A DNA stretch of 64,000 nucleotides from JAPLSN01 sp964482955 (GCA_964482955.1 CAYZZW010000010.1:1-64000); one strand, 5' to 3'. Positions 16,042 to 27,521 are shown, counted from the first letter of the stretch. Numbers and translations: made by a program. The notes: generated by a model from the letters alone, not told the origin.

Positions 16042-17109
16042 ATGAAAACCTTTCTCGATCATGCCAGCCGCGCACGAGCCGGCGTCCGTTCCGTCCGCAA
16101 GACCGCGTTGTGTCTCGCTTTCGCGCTCGTCTTCGTCGCGGGCGCCTTCGCGCAGACGCCCGGCATCGAACGCACCGTGCTCGGCGGCAAGGCCGTCGTC
16201 ATGGTAGCCGATCTCGTGTTCGCGTTTCCCGGCGCCCGCTCCACCGTCGTCGCCGTCGCCGGCACCGACCAAGGCCTGGGCTCCTTCCTCGGGGCGATCG
16301 AGCCGAAGTATTCCGAGGCGGTCGCCCTCGACCGCAACGCGGGGGCGGAGGTCTATGCGGCGCAAAAGCCCGACCTCGTCATCCTCAAGGGATCGATGAG
16401 GAAAAGCCTCGGCGCCGCCCTGGCGTCGCTCGGCATCCGCGCGCTCTATCTCGATCTCGAAACCCCCGAAGACTACCGGCGGGACATCGAGGCGATCGGC
16501 CGGGAGTTCGGCGCGGAAGCCCGCGCGGCGGAACTGTCCGCGTACTATCGCGGCGTGCTCGAACGCGTCGCCGCAGGGTCGGCGAAGAACGCGAAGGCGC
16601 CGGGCGTGCTCGTGGTCCGCCAGAGCGCCGCGTCCGCGGGCTCCTTCGAAGTGCCGCCGAAGTCGTGGATGCAGACGACCGTCGCGCGGCTCGCGGGCGG
16701 GCGGCCGGTGTGGCTCGACGCGAACCCCGGCGACGGCTGGGGGCGGATCGGCTTCGAGCAGATAGCCGCGTGGAATCCGGAATACCTCGTCGTGATCGAT
16801 TACCGCGACGACGTCGGATCCGCCGTCGCCGCGCTCCGGGCCGATCCGCGTTTTTCGCGCCTCGCCTGCGCGGCCCCGGGACGCATGCTCGGCTTTCCCC
16901 AGGACTGGTATTCGTGGGACCAGCCCGATACGCGCTGGGGCTTGGGCCTCCTCTGGTTCGCGAAGGTCCTGCGTCCCGCCGAGTTCGCGGACCTGGACGT
17001 GGTCGCCGAAGCGCGCTCGTTCTATAGGCTGTTCTACGGTTTCGACGACGCGCGCTTCGACGCGGTGGTGAAACCCAGGCTGAAAGGGGATTATGCCCCG
17101 CGGAAATGA
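16042..17109 (+). CDS. ABC importer substrate-binding protein (iron/cobalamin type)
   Basis: Periplasmic binding protein of 355 residues in the BtuF/FepB-like PF01497 family. A basic N-region and hydrophobic stretch (KTALCLAFALVFVAGAFAQ, about 21-39) form the signal peptide. Family-like pieces are EVYAAQKPDLVILKG (about 93-107), YYRGVLERVA and the C-terminal lobe with FPQDWYSWDQPDTRWGLGLLWF. It is the first gene of a three-gene importer; its end overlaps the permease start by 17 nt. Ligand unknown: ferric siderophore, haem or cobalamin are the usual choices, and no cobalamin riboswitch is evident upstream. Confidence 0.87.
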   Translation: MKTFLDHASRARAGVRSVRKTALCLAFALVFVAGAFAQTPGIERTVLGGKAVVMVADLVFAFPGARSTVVAVAGTDQGLGSFLGAIEPKYSEAVALDRNAGAEVYAAQKPDLVILKGSMRKSLGAALASLGIRALYLDLETPEDYRRDIEAIGREFGAEARAAELSAYYRGVLERVAAGSAKNAKAPGVLVVRQSAASAGSFEVPPKSWMQTTVARLAGGRPVWLDANPGDGWGRIGFEQIAAWNPEYLVVIDYRDDVGSAVAALRADPRFSRLACAAPGRMLGFPQDWYSWDQPDTRWGLGLLWFAKVLRPAEFADLDVVAEARSFYRLFYGFDDARFDAVVKPRLKGDYAPRK

Positions 17110-18109
17110 CGGATCCGCCCGCCCGGTCGGGCGCGCCGTTCCGATAGCCGTCGCCTGCGGAGCGCTCGTCCTCCTGGCCGCATGCCTGCTCGTCGGTCGC
17201 TATCCGCGGCCCGGCTTCATGGATCCGCGCCTCGCATTATCCGACGGCACGGCGGCGGCGATACTGTTCGGCTCGCGCCTGCCGCGCCTTTTGGCAGCGT
17301 TGCTCCTCGGCGCGACGCTCGCGACGGCGGGCAACGCCTTCCAGATGGTCTTCGGGAATCCCCTCGTCGAGCCGGGCTTCCTCGGCGTGTCACAGGGAGC
17401 CGCCCTCGGCGCGGCGCTCGCGCTCGTCGCGGGCGCCCGGTCGGAGTACGCCGTCGCCGCATCCGCCTTCGCGCTGGCCCTCGTCGCGCTCGGAGCGGTC
17501 ACCGCGTTGGCCCGCGCGGTGCCCTTCGGCGGCTGGGTGCTCAGGCTCGTCCTCGCCGGTTTCGCGGTCTCGTCCTTCATGGCGGCCGGCTTGGCCGTGG
17601 TGAAATACGCTTCCGATCCGCTCCGCGAACTTCCCGACATCGTGTACTGGACCATGGGTTCGCTGTCAGGCGCGAGCTGGAGTCGGCTCGCGTTCGCGGC
17701 CTGGCCGGCGCTCGGATCGCTGGTCATCCTGCACGCGCTTCGTTGGCGCGTCACGGCGCTCTCGACGGACGAGGCGGTCGCGTCCTCGCTCGGCCTCAAG
17801 CCCGCGCTCGAGCGCGGGGTGATTTTGGCGGTCGCGTCGGCCGGCGTGTCCGCGGTCGTCGCGATGGCGGGCGCGGTATCCTGGATCGGCCTCGTGGTGC
17901 CGCAAGCCGCCCGGCTCGCGGTCGGCTCAGACGCCCGTCGCTCGCTCCCGGCTTCCGCCGTCGGCGGCGCCCTGTTCGCCGCGTCGTGCGACACCGTCGC
18001 GCGGGCGCTGTTGCCCGGCGAACTGCCGCTCGGCGCCGTGACCGCGGCGGCGGGTTCCGTCGTTTTCGTGATCCTGCTGGCCCGCGGGCGGATCGGTATC
18101 GCGCGATGA
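17093..18109 (+). CDS. FecCD-family ABC permease
   Basis: Inner-membrane subunit of the importer, 338 residues and about nine to ten hydrophobic segments. Typical FecCD/BtuC features: LRLPRLLAALLLGATLATAGNAFQ-type opening (here SRLPRLLAALLLGATLATAG), NPLVEPGFLGVSQGAALGA, YWTMGSLSGASW and MAGAVSWIGLVVPQAAR. A perfect AAAGGGGA precedes the ATG, which lies within the binding-protein gene. The stop overlaps the ATPase start as ATGA. Confidence 0.92.
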   Translation: MPRGNDGSARPVGRAVPIAVACGALVLLAACLLVGRYPRPGFMDPRLALSDGTAAAILFGSRLPRLLAALLLGATLATAGNAFQMVFGNPLVEPGFLGVSQGAALGAALALVAGARSEYAVAASAFALALVALGAVTALARAVPFGGWVLRLVLAGFAVSSFMAAGLAVVKYASDPLRELPDIVYWTMGSLSGASWSRLAFAAWPALGSLVILHALRWRVTALSTDEAVASSLGLKPALERGVILAVASAGVSAVVAMAGAVSWIGLVVPQAARLAVGSDARRSLPASAVGGALFAASCDTVARALLPGELPLGAVTAAAGSVVFVILLARGRIGIAR

Positions 18110-18879
18110 ACGTCGTCGTCGAAGGCGTCGTCTACCGGTATCCGCGGGCCGCGACCGAAGCCCTCCGCGGCGCGGGCTTCCGGGCGCGCTCGGGGGCGGC
18201 GCTGGCGGTGCTCGGGCCGAACGGCTCGGGCAAGTCGACCTTGCTCCGCGTCGCCGCGGGGATCGTCGTTCCGGTCGCCGGATCGGTGAGCTACGGGGAC
18301 GGAAACGACGCTGTCCGATCGGCGCGCCGCGTCGCCTTCCTGCCGCAGTTCGAGCGACTCGGTTTCGCGCTCGACGCGATCGAGTACGTGCTCCTCGGCC
18401 GGGTTCCGCACGTCAACGCGCTCTCGATGCCGTCGAAGGACGACGAACGCCTGGCCCGGATCGCGCTCGAGGAGGCGGGAGCGGGCGCGTTGGCCGGACG
18501 CCACGTCAACGAGCTGTCGGGCGGCGAGCTCCAGCTCGTGCGGATCGCGCGCTGCCTCGCGCAGGACACGTCCGTGATCGTCATGGACGAGCCGACTTCC
18601 ATGCTCGACCCGGCCCACGCGCGCATGATCGCCGACGCGCTCCGCGCCCTGACCGCGTCGGGAAGGACCCTCGTGTTCAGCACCCACGATCCGGCTTTCG
18701 CGGCGTACGCGGCGGACGACGCCGTGCTCATGCGCGACGGTCGCGACCAGTTCCGCGGAACGGTCGCGGCGGCCTTGACTGCGGAACGGCTCGAGCGCTG
18801 CTTCGGCGTGACCTTCGGCGCGTCGTCGGCTCCGAGCGCGTTCGGAACCGGCGTGTCCGGAGCGAAGGCGATGCGTTGA
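18106..18879 (+). CDS. ABC importer ATPase
   Basis: The 257-residue energising subunit. Walker A GPNGSGKST (about 39-47), Q-loop region FLPQFERL, signature LSGGELQLV, Walker B VIVMDEPTSMLD and H-loop STHDPAFA are all intact, and the arrangement is the FecE/BtuD type. ATG overlaps the permease stop (ATGA), so the three importer genes are translationally linked. The stop lies 15 nt before the convergent aminomutase stop. Confidence 0.93.
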   Translation: MNVVVEGVVYRYPRAATEALRGAGFRARSGAALAVLGPNGSGKSTLLRVAAGIVVPVAGSVSYGDGNDAVRSARRVAFLPQFERLGFALDAIEYVLLGRVPHVNALSMPSKDDERLARIALEEAGAGALAGRHVNELSGGELQLVRIARCLAQDTSVIVMDEPTSMLDPAHARMIADALRALTASGRTLVFSTHDPAFAAYAADDAVLMRDGRDQFRGTVAAALTAERLERCFGVTFGASSAPSAFGTGVSGAKAMR

Positions 18880-18894
18880 CGCGTCGCCCTCGGT

Positions 18895-19971
18895 CTACTC
18901 TTCGGGGTAGAGCGCGATCGAGCCGTTCGGAAGCTTGAGGATCCAATCCGCGCCGTCGCGGCCCGCGATGTCTTCGGGCAGGTAGGCCTTGCCGCCGCCG
19001 CCGGGCGCGTCCACGGCGTAGCGCGGCAGTTCGAGCCCGGACAGCTCGCGGCGGAGGCGCCCGTACAGTTCGAGGCCGCGCGACAGCGGTACGCGGAACC
19101 GCGCGGTACCCGGCGTGAGGTCGCCCTGGAAGAGGTAGTAGGGCTTGGCGCCCGAACGGAGGGCGAGGGCGAAGAGTTCCGCGAGGATCGTCTCGTCGTC
19201 GTTGACGCCGCGGAGGAGGACGGTCTGCGCGTACACGGGCACGCCCGAACCGACGAGCGCGTCGACGGCGGCGCGGGCTTCGGGCGACAGCTCGCGCGGG
19301 TGGTTCGTGTGGAGGACGAGCGCGGCCGGGCGAACGGACGAAAGGAGCGCGACGAGGTTCCGGTCGATCCGCCCGGGCGCCGTCACGGGCGCGCGCGTGC
19401 AGATCCGGAGAACCGCGTTCGGCGCGGCGCGCCTGAGCCCGGCGAGCAGGCGTTCGAGGCGCTCGTCTGAGGCGAGGAGGGGATCGCCGCCCGACACGAG
19501 GATTTCCCGCAGGTCCCCGCGCGTTTCGATCCATCCGCATATCGCGTCGATCTCCGCGTCGGACACGAAGCCGCGGCGGGCGTCGTCGAGCCCGCGGCGG
19601 AAACAGAAGCGGCAGGTGAGCGGGCAGGCGCCGCAGGCGCGGACGAGCGCGCGCGAACGGTAGCTCCGCACGAGATGCGGCACCGTCGAGTCGGTCCGTT
19701 CGCCGAGCGGATCGTCGAGATCGCTCGGCGTCCGGACGAGTTCGTCCGCCGACGGCAACACTTGGCGGAGGATCGGATCGGCGGGATCGTCGCTCGCGAG
19801 CGAGAGGAAAAAGCGCGTCGCGCGGAAGGGCAGGCGGCGCGTCGCCTCGAGGATGCCGTCCTCGCCGCCGGCCGCGGCGACCGAGGCGTACGCGCGCGGA
19901 AAGCGCTCGCGGAGGACGTCGAGCCCGCAGGAGGCGATGTCGGCACCGTAGGACGGAGAAGTCTCGCTCAC
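18895..19971 (-). CDS. kamA: Lysine 2,3-aminomutase family radical SAM enzyme
   Basis: A 358-residue radical SAM, PLP-dependent enzyme. The cluster motif is ACPLTCRFCFRR (Cys116, Cys120, Cys123 from the chosen start); further marks are ILVSGGDPLL, HTNHPREL, VLLRGVNDDETIL, PYYLFQGDL and the PLP-lysine motif VDAPGGGGK. The last matches KamA better than the shorter EpmB. KamA makes beta-lysine from lysine; EpmB modifies EF-P. The protein is shorter than clostridial KamA (about 416), so the exact substrate is open. GTG at 19971 is chosen because a TTGCCG-N18-TATCGT promoter ends 6 nt upstream; no ribosome-binding site. Confidence 0.85.
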   Translation of the reverse strand: MSETSPSYGADIASCGLDVLRERFPRAYASVAAAGGEDGILEATRRLPFRATRFFLSLASDDPADPILRQVLPSADELVRTPSDLDDPLGERTDSTVPHLVRSYRSRALVRACGACPLTCRFCFRRGLDDARRGFVSDAEIDAICGWIETRGDLREILVSGGDPLLASDERLERLLAGLRRAAPNAVLRICTRAPVTAPGRIDRNLVALLSSVRPAALVLHTNHPRELSPEARAAVDALVGSGVPVYAQTVLLRGVNDDETILAELFALALRSGAKPYYLFQGDLTPGTARFRVPLSRGLELYGRLRRELSGLELPRYAVDAPGGGGKAYLPEDIAGRDGADWILKLPNGSIALYPEE

Positions 19972-19977
19972 GGCTTC

Positions 19978-20007
19978 ACGATAGCCCGCGGAGCCACGCT
20001 TCGGCAA
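19978..20007 (-). promoter_or_regulatory. Promoter placing the kamA GTG near +1
   Basis: Minus strand TTGCCG, 18 nt, TATCGT (4/6 each), 6 nt, GTG at 19971. Confidence 0.45.
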
Positions 20008-20030
20008 GCGCGGGGACGCCCCGATTCATC

Positions 20031-20059
20031 TTGCCAAAATGACCGGGCTTTGGAATACT
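20031..20059 (+). promoter_or_regulatory. Promoter of argR
   Basis: TTGCCA (5/6), 17 nt, AATACT (4/6). It predicts a leader of about 18-20 nt that retains the ribosome-binding GGAGGG. It is divergent from the kamA promoter, with no overlap. Confidence 0.5.
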
Positions 20060-20083
20060 TCGCGATAGACCGGAGGGAATCCC

Positions 20084-20566
20084 ATGCAGACGAAATCCCG
20101 CGACGAACGGCTCAGGATGATCAGGCGGCTCATCAAGCACAACCGCATCGGTTCGCAGGAGGACCTCCTCAAGCACCTCGGCGACGAGGGCGTCGTCGTC
20201 GCGCAAGGGACGCTGTCGCGCGACCTCAAGTACCTCAAGGTGAGCAAGGTGGCGGACGGCAATGTCGGCTACTACTACACGCTGCCGTCGGAAAAGGAAA
20301 AGGCGGAGAACGAGCAGATCTACATCGACGAGTTCCTGCGCGGCTACGTCTCCATCGACTGGAACGCGACGATGGTCGTCGTGAAGACCTTCTCCGGTCA
20401 CGCCACGACCGTGTCGCTCGCGCTCGACAACCTGAACCTCGACAACATTCTCGGCACGATAGCCGGCCAGGACAACATCGTTCTCGTCATCCTCAAGGAC
20501 GGCTGCTCCGGCGCCGCCTTCGCCGCCGACCTCAAAAAGAAAATCCCCGACCTCGACCTGGATTAA
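20084..20566 (+). CDS. argR: Arginine repressor (ArgR/AhrC)
   Basis: A 160-residue repressor. The N-terminal winged helix reads RLRMIRRLIKHNRIGSQEDL and VVVAQGTLSRDLKYLKVSK (about 10-56); the C-terminal arginine-binding/hexamerisation domain contains KTFSGHATTVSLALDNLNLDNILGTIAGQDNIVLV and the acidic turn around KDGCSG. Normal family length. ATG at 20084 with GGAGGG 7 nt upstream. Its own spacer shows no clear ARG-box dyad. It is followed by 571 bp without genes. Confidence 0.94.
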   Translation: MQTKSRDERLRMIRRLIKHNRIGSQEDLLKHLGDEGVVVAQGTLSRDLKYLKVSKVADGNVGYYYTLPSEKEKAENEQIYIDEFLRGYVSIDWNATMVVVKTFSGHATTVSLALDNLNLDNILGTIAGQDNIVLVILKDGCSGAAFAADLKKKIPDLDLD

Positions 20567-20580
20567 AGGACTCTGAAGAA

Positions 20581-20622
20581 TTTACCACGAAGGACACGAA
20601 GTTCAACCACGAAGGACACGAA
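20581..20622. repeat. Left-end copy of the CCACGAAG repeat element
   Basis: TTTACCACGAAGGACACGAAG, a short link, then CCACGAAGGACACGAAGGAA. No inverted right end is visible nearby, so this is a half element. Confidence 0.55.
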
Positions 20623-20880
20623 GGAAGAAGGAAGAAGGAAGAGAGTGGTTTGAAGAAAGAGAAAAAATTTCGAAAATGCACCATAGCTAGGCGGTACTTA
20701 GGAACGCGAAGCTTGCCGCGGTTTGTTCGGTGGGTGTGTGCGGTTTCAGCTGGAGAATGATATGCGCCAGCGTGCGTAAGGCTCCAAGGCCGCAAAGCCG
20801 GCCGCGATTCATTGACTGTCGTGACGTTGTGCGGCTTTACTGGGGCAAAGTGGCGCCAGCTTATGGAACCGTATGCGACG

Positions 20881-20960
20881 GGTCGGGTGGCGTAAAAAAA
20901 GCATGGTATCGTGAGGTACACCGAACGATACCATGCTTTTTTTAGCGACAGGACCCGACC
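20881..20960. terminator. Large two-part hairpin with A-run and T-run (bidirectional terminator-like)
   Basis: 20893-20912 and 20925-20944 are exact inverse copies (20 bp) starting with seven A and ending with seven T, around a 12-nt loop. Outer arms GGTCGGGT (20881-20888) and ACCCGACC (20953-20960) also pair. On either strand it would make a GC stem followed by a U-run. It lies about 320 nt beyond argR. Confidence 0.6.
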
Positions 20961-21050
20961 TATACGGTCCATATAAAGTGCCGCACCTTTTCGTAGAATG
21001 TCGTACACAGCCCACGCTTGTCCTGGGTCGAGGTATGGTTGTACGGGATG

Positions 21051-21080
21051 TTGCCTTAGGTCGGGTTCGATGATTATTCT
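21051..21080 (+). promoter_or_regulatory. Possible clpB promoter
   Basis: TTGCCT, 18 nt, TATTCT: 4 of 6 at each box. It would start the message about 50 nt before clpB. Confidence 0.35.
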
Positions 21081-21137
21081 ATAGAAGAAATCGTGCGCTA
21101 AATCGCCGTCAATCAAACCGCGGCCACGGAGAACCAC

Positions 21138-23725
<2,588 letters not shown>

Positions 23726-23729
<4 letters not shown>

Positions 23730-24526
23730 CGGCGCTCGCTCGCGTGTTGACCGACACCCACGCGCACCTTTCGTACATCCGCGACCGGGTCGGACAGCGC
23801 GCGATCGATTCGATCGTCGAAGCCTATTCGGGCGGCGACGCGTTCATCCTCGACGTCGGCGTGGAGCCGGACGACTTGCCGGGCCGCCTGCGGGATTTCG
23901 GCCGCTTCGGCTTCGTGAAGTTCGCGGCGGGCGTCTGGCCTTCGCGCGACGCGCTCTCCGATCCGGCCGCCGCGCTGGCCGCGCTCGAACGGCACGCCTC
24001 CGACCCGCGCTGCGCCGCGGTCGGGGAGGGCGGCCTCGACTATCACCACATGAACGGGAGCGTCGAAGCCCAGAAACGCCTCTTCGAGGGCCAGATCGAC
24101 CTTGCGAAACGGCTCGGGAAGCCGCTCCTCGTCCATTCGCGCGACGCGTTCGACGACACGCTGGCCCTCGTCGCGTCCGCGGCTTCCGCCGTACCCGTGG
24201 TCATCCACTGTTTCGGCTACGGACCGGAGGAGGCGAAGGCCTTCCTCGACGCGGGGTGTTATGTCTCGTTCGCCGGGAACCTTACCTACCCGAAGGCGCT
24301 CGGCCTGCGCGAAGCGGTGAGGCTCGTCCCGCCCGACCGCCTTCTCCTCGAAACAGACGCGCCGTACATGAATCCCGTCCCGTTCCGCGGCAAGCCCTCC
24401 ACGCCGCTCGACGTCGGCCGCACCTACGCCGAAGCCGCCGCCCTCAGAGGCGACGATCCCGCAGGGCTCATCGCCGCCGTATCAGCCACCGCCCGGCGCC
24501 TGCTCGACCCCGAACCACGAAGCTGA
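23726..24526 (+). CDS. tatD: TatD-family metal-dependent hydrolase
   Basis: A 266-residue TIM-barrel metallohydrolase of the TatD DNase type. Metal ligands appear in order: DTHAHL (N-terminus), GEGGLDYH, LLVHSRDA, VIHCFGYG and LETDAPYMNP. Family members act as 3'-5' DNases or deacylases; the substrate is not proven by sequence. Start GTG 23726 overlaps the clpB stop (GTGA), implying coupling; a second GTG at codon 7 would give MLTDTHAHL and is equally family-like. Confidence 0.9.
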
Positions 24527-24530
24527 CAAA

Positions 24531-24556
24531 CGAAGCTTGGCGATTACTCGAGCCTT
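24531..24556. repeat. Copy of the CTCGAGTA/AAGCTTCG motif
   Basis: AACGAAGCTTGGCGATTACT followed by CGAGCC. Its inverse closely matches the motif at 5746-5776 and at 49102-49134. It lies just after the tatD stop; the rest of the 200-bp gap shows no gene, ending in a CCTGGC-TCA-GCCAGG hairpin (24722-24736) centred on the kinase stop. Confidence 0.45.
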
Positions 24557-24727
24557 GGGAAACGAAGGTCGGAAAGGCAGAGAAGAGAGCGGAGCGGCGA
24601 ATGCAGGGTTCTTCATTGGTGTCATGGAAAACGAAAGGTTCACCATGATTCGCTCGCCATGCAAGACGCCGTGCTTTTCTCTTTCCTGCATTCGAGCGAC
24701 AGCGTTTCAACCCGGGTGCAGCCTGGC

Positions 24728-25897
24728 TCAGCCAGGATGAGGGATGGAGATGGTGACCCGGGTGCCTTCGCCGGGACGCGTGTCGATGCGTATGGCGCCG
24801 CCGTGGCTTTCAACGATGTTCTTCACGATCATGAGGCCGAGGCCCGTGCCGCCGCGCGGCGAGTGGGAGAAGAACGGCTCGAAGAGGCGCGCCTTGGTCG
24901 TCTCGTCCATGCCTTCGCCCGTGTCCTCGAGCTCGAAGACGAGCCGTTCGTTGGCGCGGTAGGCGCGCATCGTGAAGGTGTCGCCGGGCGAACTGGCCTT
25001 GCGCGCGTTGTCGGCGATGTTGATGAGGACGCGCATGATCCGGTCGAAGTCGAGGATGGCGGGTTCGTCCGTGTCGCAGGCGACGTGGACTTCCACCCCG
25101 TCGCGCGCGAACGCGGGTTTCACCGTCTCGGCGACGCGCTCGAGCAGCTCGCGCGGATGGACGACGCCCATGTTGAGCCTGATGTCGCCCCGCGTGTAGT
25201 CGAGGAACTCGCCCGTGAGGCGCTCGAGCCGCTCGACTTCGCTCGACGCGTTCTTGATGTAGTGGCGGAGCTTCTCATGGTCGTCCATCGCGGTTTCCAT
25301 GAGCTGGAGCTGGCCCTTGAGCGCCGACAGCGGGTTGCGGATGTCGTGGAGGATGATCGAGGAGAATTTCCCGAGCGTGGACAGGCGCTCGGTCTTCAGG
25401 CGCTCGTTCTGCGCCTTCGCGAGTTCCCCGTACGCCAGTTCGAGCTCGTCCTTGCGCTTGCGGAGCCCCTCGACGTAAAGCTCGTTCGAGCTCCGCACGA
25501 GGAAGGAGATCGACGTCATCACGGACAGGGCGATCGGAGGGTGCTCCTGCACCAGCGTGCGGAAGTCCTCGCGGTAGATCGAGACGAGGCTCGTCTCCTC
25601 GCGCGCGACGACGGTGGCGCTGCGCGGCAGTTCGTCGACCAGGGCCATCTCGCCGAAGAAGTGGCCGGGTCCGTGCACGGCGAGGAGGTCGGCCTTCGCG
25701 TCGTAGAAATTCTTCCACACCTCCACCTTGCCCGAGGTGACGATGAAGAAGCGGTCCGCCCGCGTGCCTTCGACGAAGAGGATGTCGCCCGGGGCGTACC
25801 GCTCTTCGTGGCAGAGCGACTCCACGAACTGGATCTCCCCGTCGGAGAGGTTGCGGAAAAAGTAGACCCGTCTCAAGAAATCGAAATACGCTCCCAC
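24728..25897 (-). CDS. Histidine kinase with N-terminal cNMP-binding domain
   Basis: A 389-residue cytoplasmic sensor kinase. Residues about 5-120 form a cyclic-nucleotide-binding-like domain (YAPGDILFVEGTRADRFFIV, GPGHFFGEMALVDELPRSAT). A helical linker (about 130-165) leads to the HisKA H-box SIILHDIRNPLSALKGQ and then the HATPase_c domain with N-box VLINIADNARKAS, G1 DTGEGMD and G2 GGTGLGLMIVKNI. No response regulator is adjacent. I start at the GTG at 25897 (GAGGGA just upstream): the frame continues to 25960, but that would read through the terminator at 25926-25951. Confidence 0.9.
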   Translation of the reverse strand: MGAYFDFLRRVYFFRNLSDGEIQFVESLCHEERYAPGDILFVEGTRADRFFIVTSGKVEVWKNFYDAKADLLAVHGPGHFFGEMALVDELPRSATVVAREETSLVSIYREDFRTLVQEHPPIALSVMTSISFLVRSSNELYVEGLRKRKDELELAYGELAKAQNERLKTERLSTLGKFSSIILHDIRNPLSALKGQLQLMETAMDDHEKLRHYIKNASSEVERLERLTGEFLDYTRGDIRLNMGVVHPRELLERVAETVKPAFARDGVEVHVACDTDEPAILDFDRIMRVLINIADNARKASSPGDTFTMRAYRANERLVFELEDTGEGMDETTKARLFEPFFSHSPRGGTGLGLMIVKNIVESHGGAIRIDTRPGEGTRVTISIPHPG

Positions 25898-25925
25898 GTT
25901 CCCTCGCAGTCGGCCGAATAATGCG

Positions 25926-25951
25926 AAAAGGCCCGGTTGCCCGGGCCTTTT
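25926..25951. terminator. Bidirectional intrinsic terminator after the flaA operon
   Basis: AAAAGGCCCGG and CCGGGCCTTTT pair perfectly (11 bp) around TTGC, giving an A-run before and a T-run after on both strands. It separates the flaA genes from the kinase gene. Confidence 0.85.
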
Positions 25952-25976
25952 GGGGATCAAGCGATCCTGTCTACCA

Positions 25977-26717
25977 TCACCAGGAGTCGTCCATGTCGTC
26001 CGGGTCGCGGTTGTCCTCGGCGAAGAGGTCCGTGATCGCGCGGAGATTGTCGAAGTAGATGTAGTACGTGCCGAAGGACTCCATGAGGTCGCACTCGATC
26101 TTGAAACCGACGACCTTGAGGCCCATCTTGCTCGTGTAGTGGAAGTTGCGCTGGATGATGCCCGTGAACCCGTCCGGGTTCTGGGGCGGGATGGCGACGG
26201 ACATTTCCTTCCAGCCCTGGAAGTTGAGCGTGCCCATGGTCAGCTCGAACTCGTTCTTGAAGAAATCCTGGACGATGACCTTCAGCCGGTGGTTGTTGTT
26301 GCGGCCGACGACCCACACGGAGATCGTCTTCGTGATGCCCTCGATCGGGATGGGGCGCTGCGCGAGCACGAGGATCGTGTTGAAGCCGCGGTGGTAGAAG
26401 TCGGTCCGCACGCCGAGGACGTACTGGTCGGCGATCTTCGGATCGATGCCGGAGTAGCGCTCGTCGGCGAGCGGCTTGTCCTTGAGGGCGAGCGGTCCGC
26501 CCTTGAAGAGGCGGTACTGCGTGAGACCCTCGTCCGAGGAGATGTGGGTGGACCAGAAGCCTTCCTGCTCGAACTTGTCGACGGAGACGAGCTTGAGGTT
26601 CTGCTGGGCGGTTTCGATGCCGACCTTGTTCGGGTCGGCCTGGCCGACGGAATTCTGGGCGAGGGCGAACGAAACGGAGACGGTCAGCGCGACGAGCGCG
26701 AAAAGCAGCTTTTTCAT
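25977..26717 (-). CDS. flaA2: FlaA-type filament sheath protein (FlaA2-like)
   Basis: A 246-residue exported protein of the spirochaete FlaA family, which coats the FlaB core of the periplasmic filament. Signal peptide MKKLLFALVALTVSVSFALAQ (cleavage after about 20). FlaA-like features: the jelly-roll strands ITKTISVWVVGRNNNHRLKV, FQGWKEMSVAIPP and the end motif YYIYFDNLRAITDLF. The acidic C-terminus is DNRDPDDMDDSW. It is second in the operon, 12 nt after the first flaA gene, and is followed by a strong terminator. Confidence 0.92.
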   Translation of the reverse strand: MKKLLFALVALTVSVSFALAQNSVGQADPNKVGIETAQQNLKLVSVDKFEQEGFWSTHISSDEGLTQYRLFKGGPLALKDKPLADERYSGIDPKIADQYVLGVRTDFYHRGFNTILVLAQRPIPIEGITKTISVWVVGRNNNHRLKVIVQDFFKNEFELTMGTLNFQGWKEMSVAIPPQNPDGFTGIIQRNFHYTSKMGLKVVGFKIECDLMESFGTYYIYFDNLRAITDLFAEDNRDPDDMDDSW

Positions 26718-26729
26718 CGGTCTTCCCCC

Positions 26730-27521
26730 TTATTTCCCGCCCTGGGAGCCGCCCCAGTTCTTTTCAAGCGTCTCTTCGTTGACGAGTTCGTCGCCGTCGA
26801 ACAGCGATTCGTAGGTGTCGGTGACCACGCGGAAATTGTCGAAGTAGAAATAGATCGCCTTCTGGTAGGCGGGCGCGTCGTACGGCACCGGCATGGCGAC
26901 GCGCTCGGAGGGGCGCGTCCAGATCCGGAACTTGACGAGCTTCAGGGATTCGGTCCTGGGCAGGTACTTCTTCGACTGGTCGATGGCGGTCGACACGTTG
27001 GCGCGCATGTTCTTCCAGCCGACGTGGTCGAGTTCGCCCAGCTTCACGGTGTGGACGATGCCCTTGTAATCGCGGACGTAGGCTTCGATGTAGTAGTTGA
27101 AGTTGGCCGACCATACCCACATGTCGAGGGCGGACACGCGGCCGGGGAGCGGCAGTTCGATCGGCTCGTACTTGACGTCGTCGCCCTCGCCCGACTTCTT
27201 GCCGGGGACGATGTCGATCCAGTTGTACTCCATCCGGTCGAAGAGCATGCCGACGCCGAGGACCCTGAGGTTGTCCTTGTCCTTCGGGTTGGAGCCGTGG
27301 AGGGCGACCGGCCAGGTGTTCACGTAGGAGTGTTTCGGGAATTCCTTCGTGGAGAACTTGCTGCCGATGACGAACCAGGGCTGTTCGTCGGGATTGTCGA
27401 AGGTCTGGACGACGATCGACTCGAGATTGATCGTATACTCGTCGGCGAAGGCCTGGCCTGCCGAGAACAACGCCAAAATCGCGATCGACAGGATCATCGC
27501 GCGGGACGCATGCTGTTTCAT
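26730..27521 (-). CDS. flaA1: FlaA-type filament sheath protein (FlaA1-like)
   Basis: A 263-residue paralogue of the next gene. Signal peptide MKQHASRAMILSIAILALFS to AFA (about 26). FlaA-like body: PGRVSALDMWVWSANFNYYI, GWKNMRANVSTAI and YFYFDNFRVVTDTYESLFDG near the C-terminus, parallel to the FDNLRAITDLF of its neighbour. It has AAAGGAGT 7 nt before the ATG and a very good sigma-70 promoter 51 nt upstream, whereas flaB has a sigma-28 promoter; FlaA and FlaB are thus likely under different control. Confidence 0.92.
   Translation of the reverse strand: MKQHASRAMILSIAILALFSAGQAFADEYTINLESIVVQTFDNPDEQPWFVIGSKFSTKEFPKHSYVNTWPVALHGSNPKDKDNLRVLGVGMLFDRMEYNWIDIVPGKKSGEGDDVKYEPIELPLPGRVSALDMWVWSANFNYYIEAYVRDYKGIVHTVKLGELDHVGWKNMRANVSTAIDQSKKYLPRTESLKLVKFRIWTRPSERVAMPVPYDAPAYQKAIYFYFDNFRVVTDTYESLFDGDELVNEETLEKNWGGSQGGK

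Larger units (their letters stand above)
20567..21137. other. Long AT-richer gap between argR and clpB
   Basis: 571 bp with no credible gene. From left: a CCACGAAGG-CACGAAG double repeat (20581-20622), a purine-rich run, an unremarkable middle part, the large inverted repeat at 20881-20960, and the likely clpB promoter at 21051-21080. I see no CIRCE-type heat-shock operator. Confidence 0.6.

Noticed and set aside
20809..21015. Short frames with a KKAWYR-type sequence on both strands around the hairpin
   Set aside because: The similar peptides on the two strands come from the palindrome itself; no start signals.
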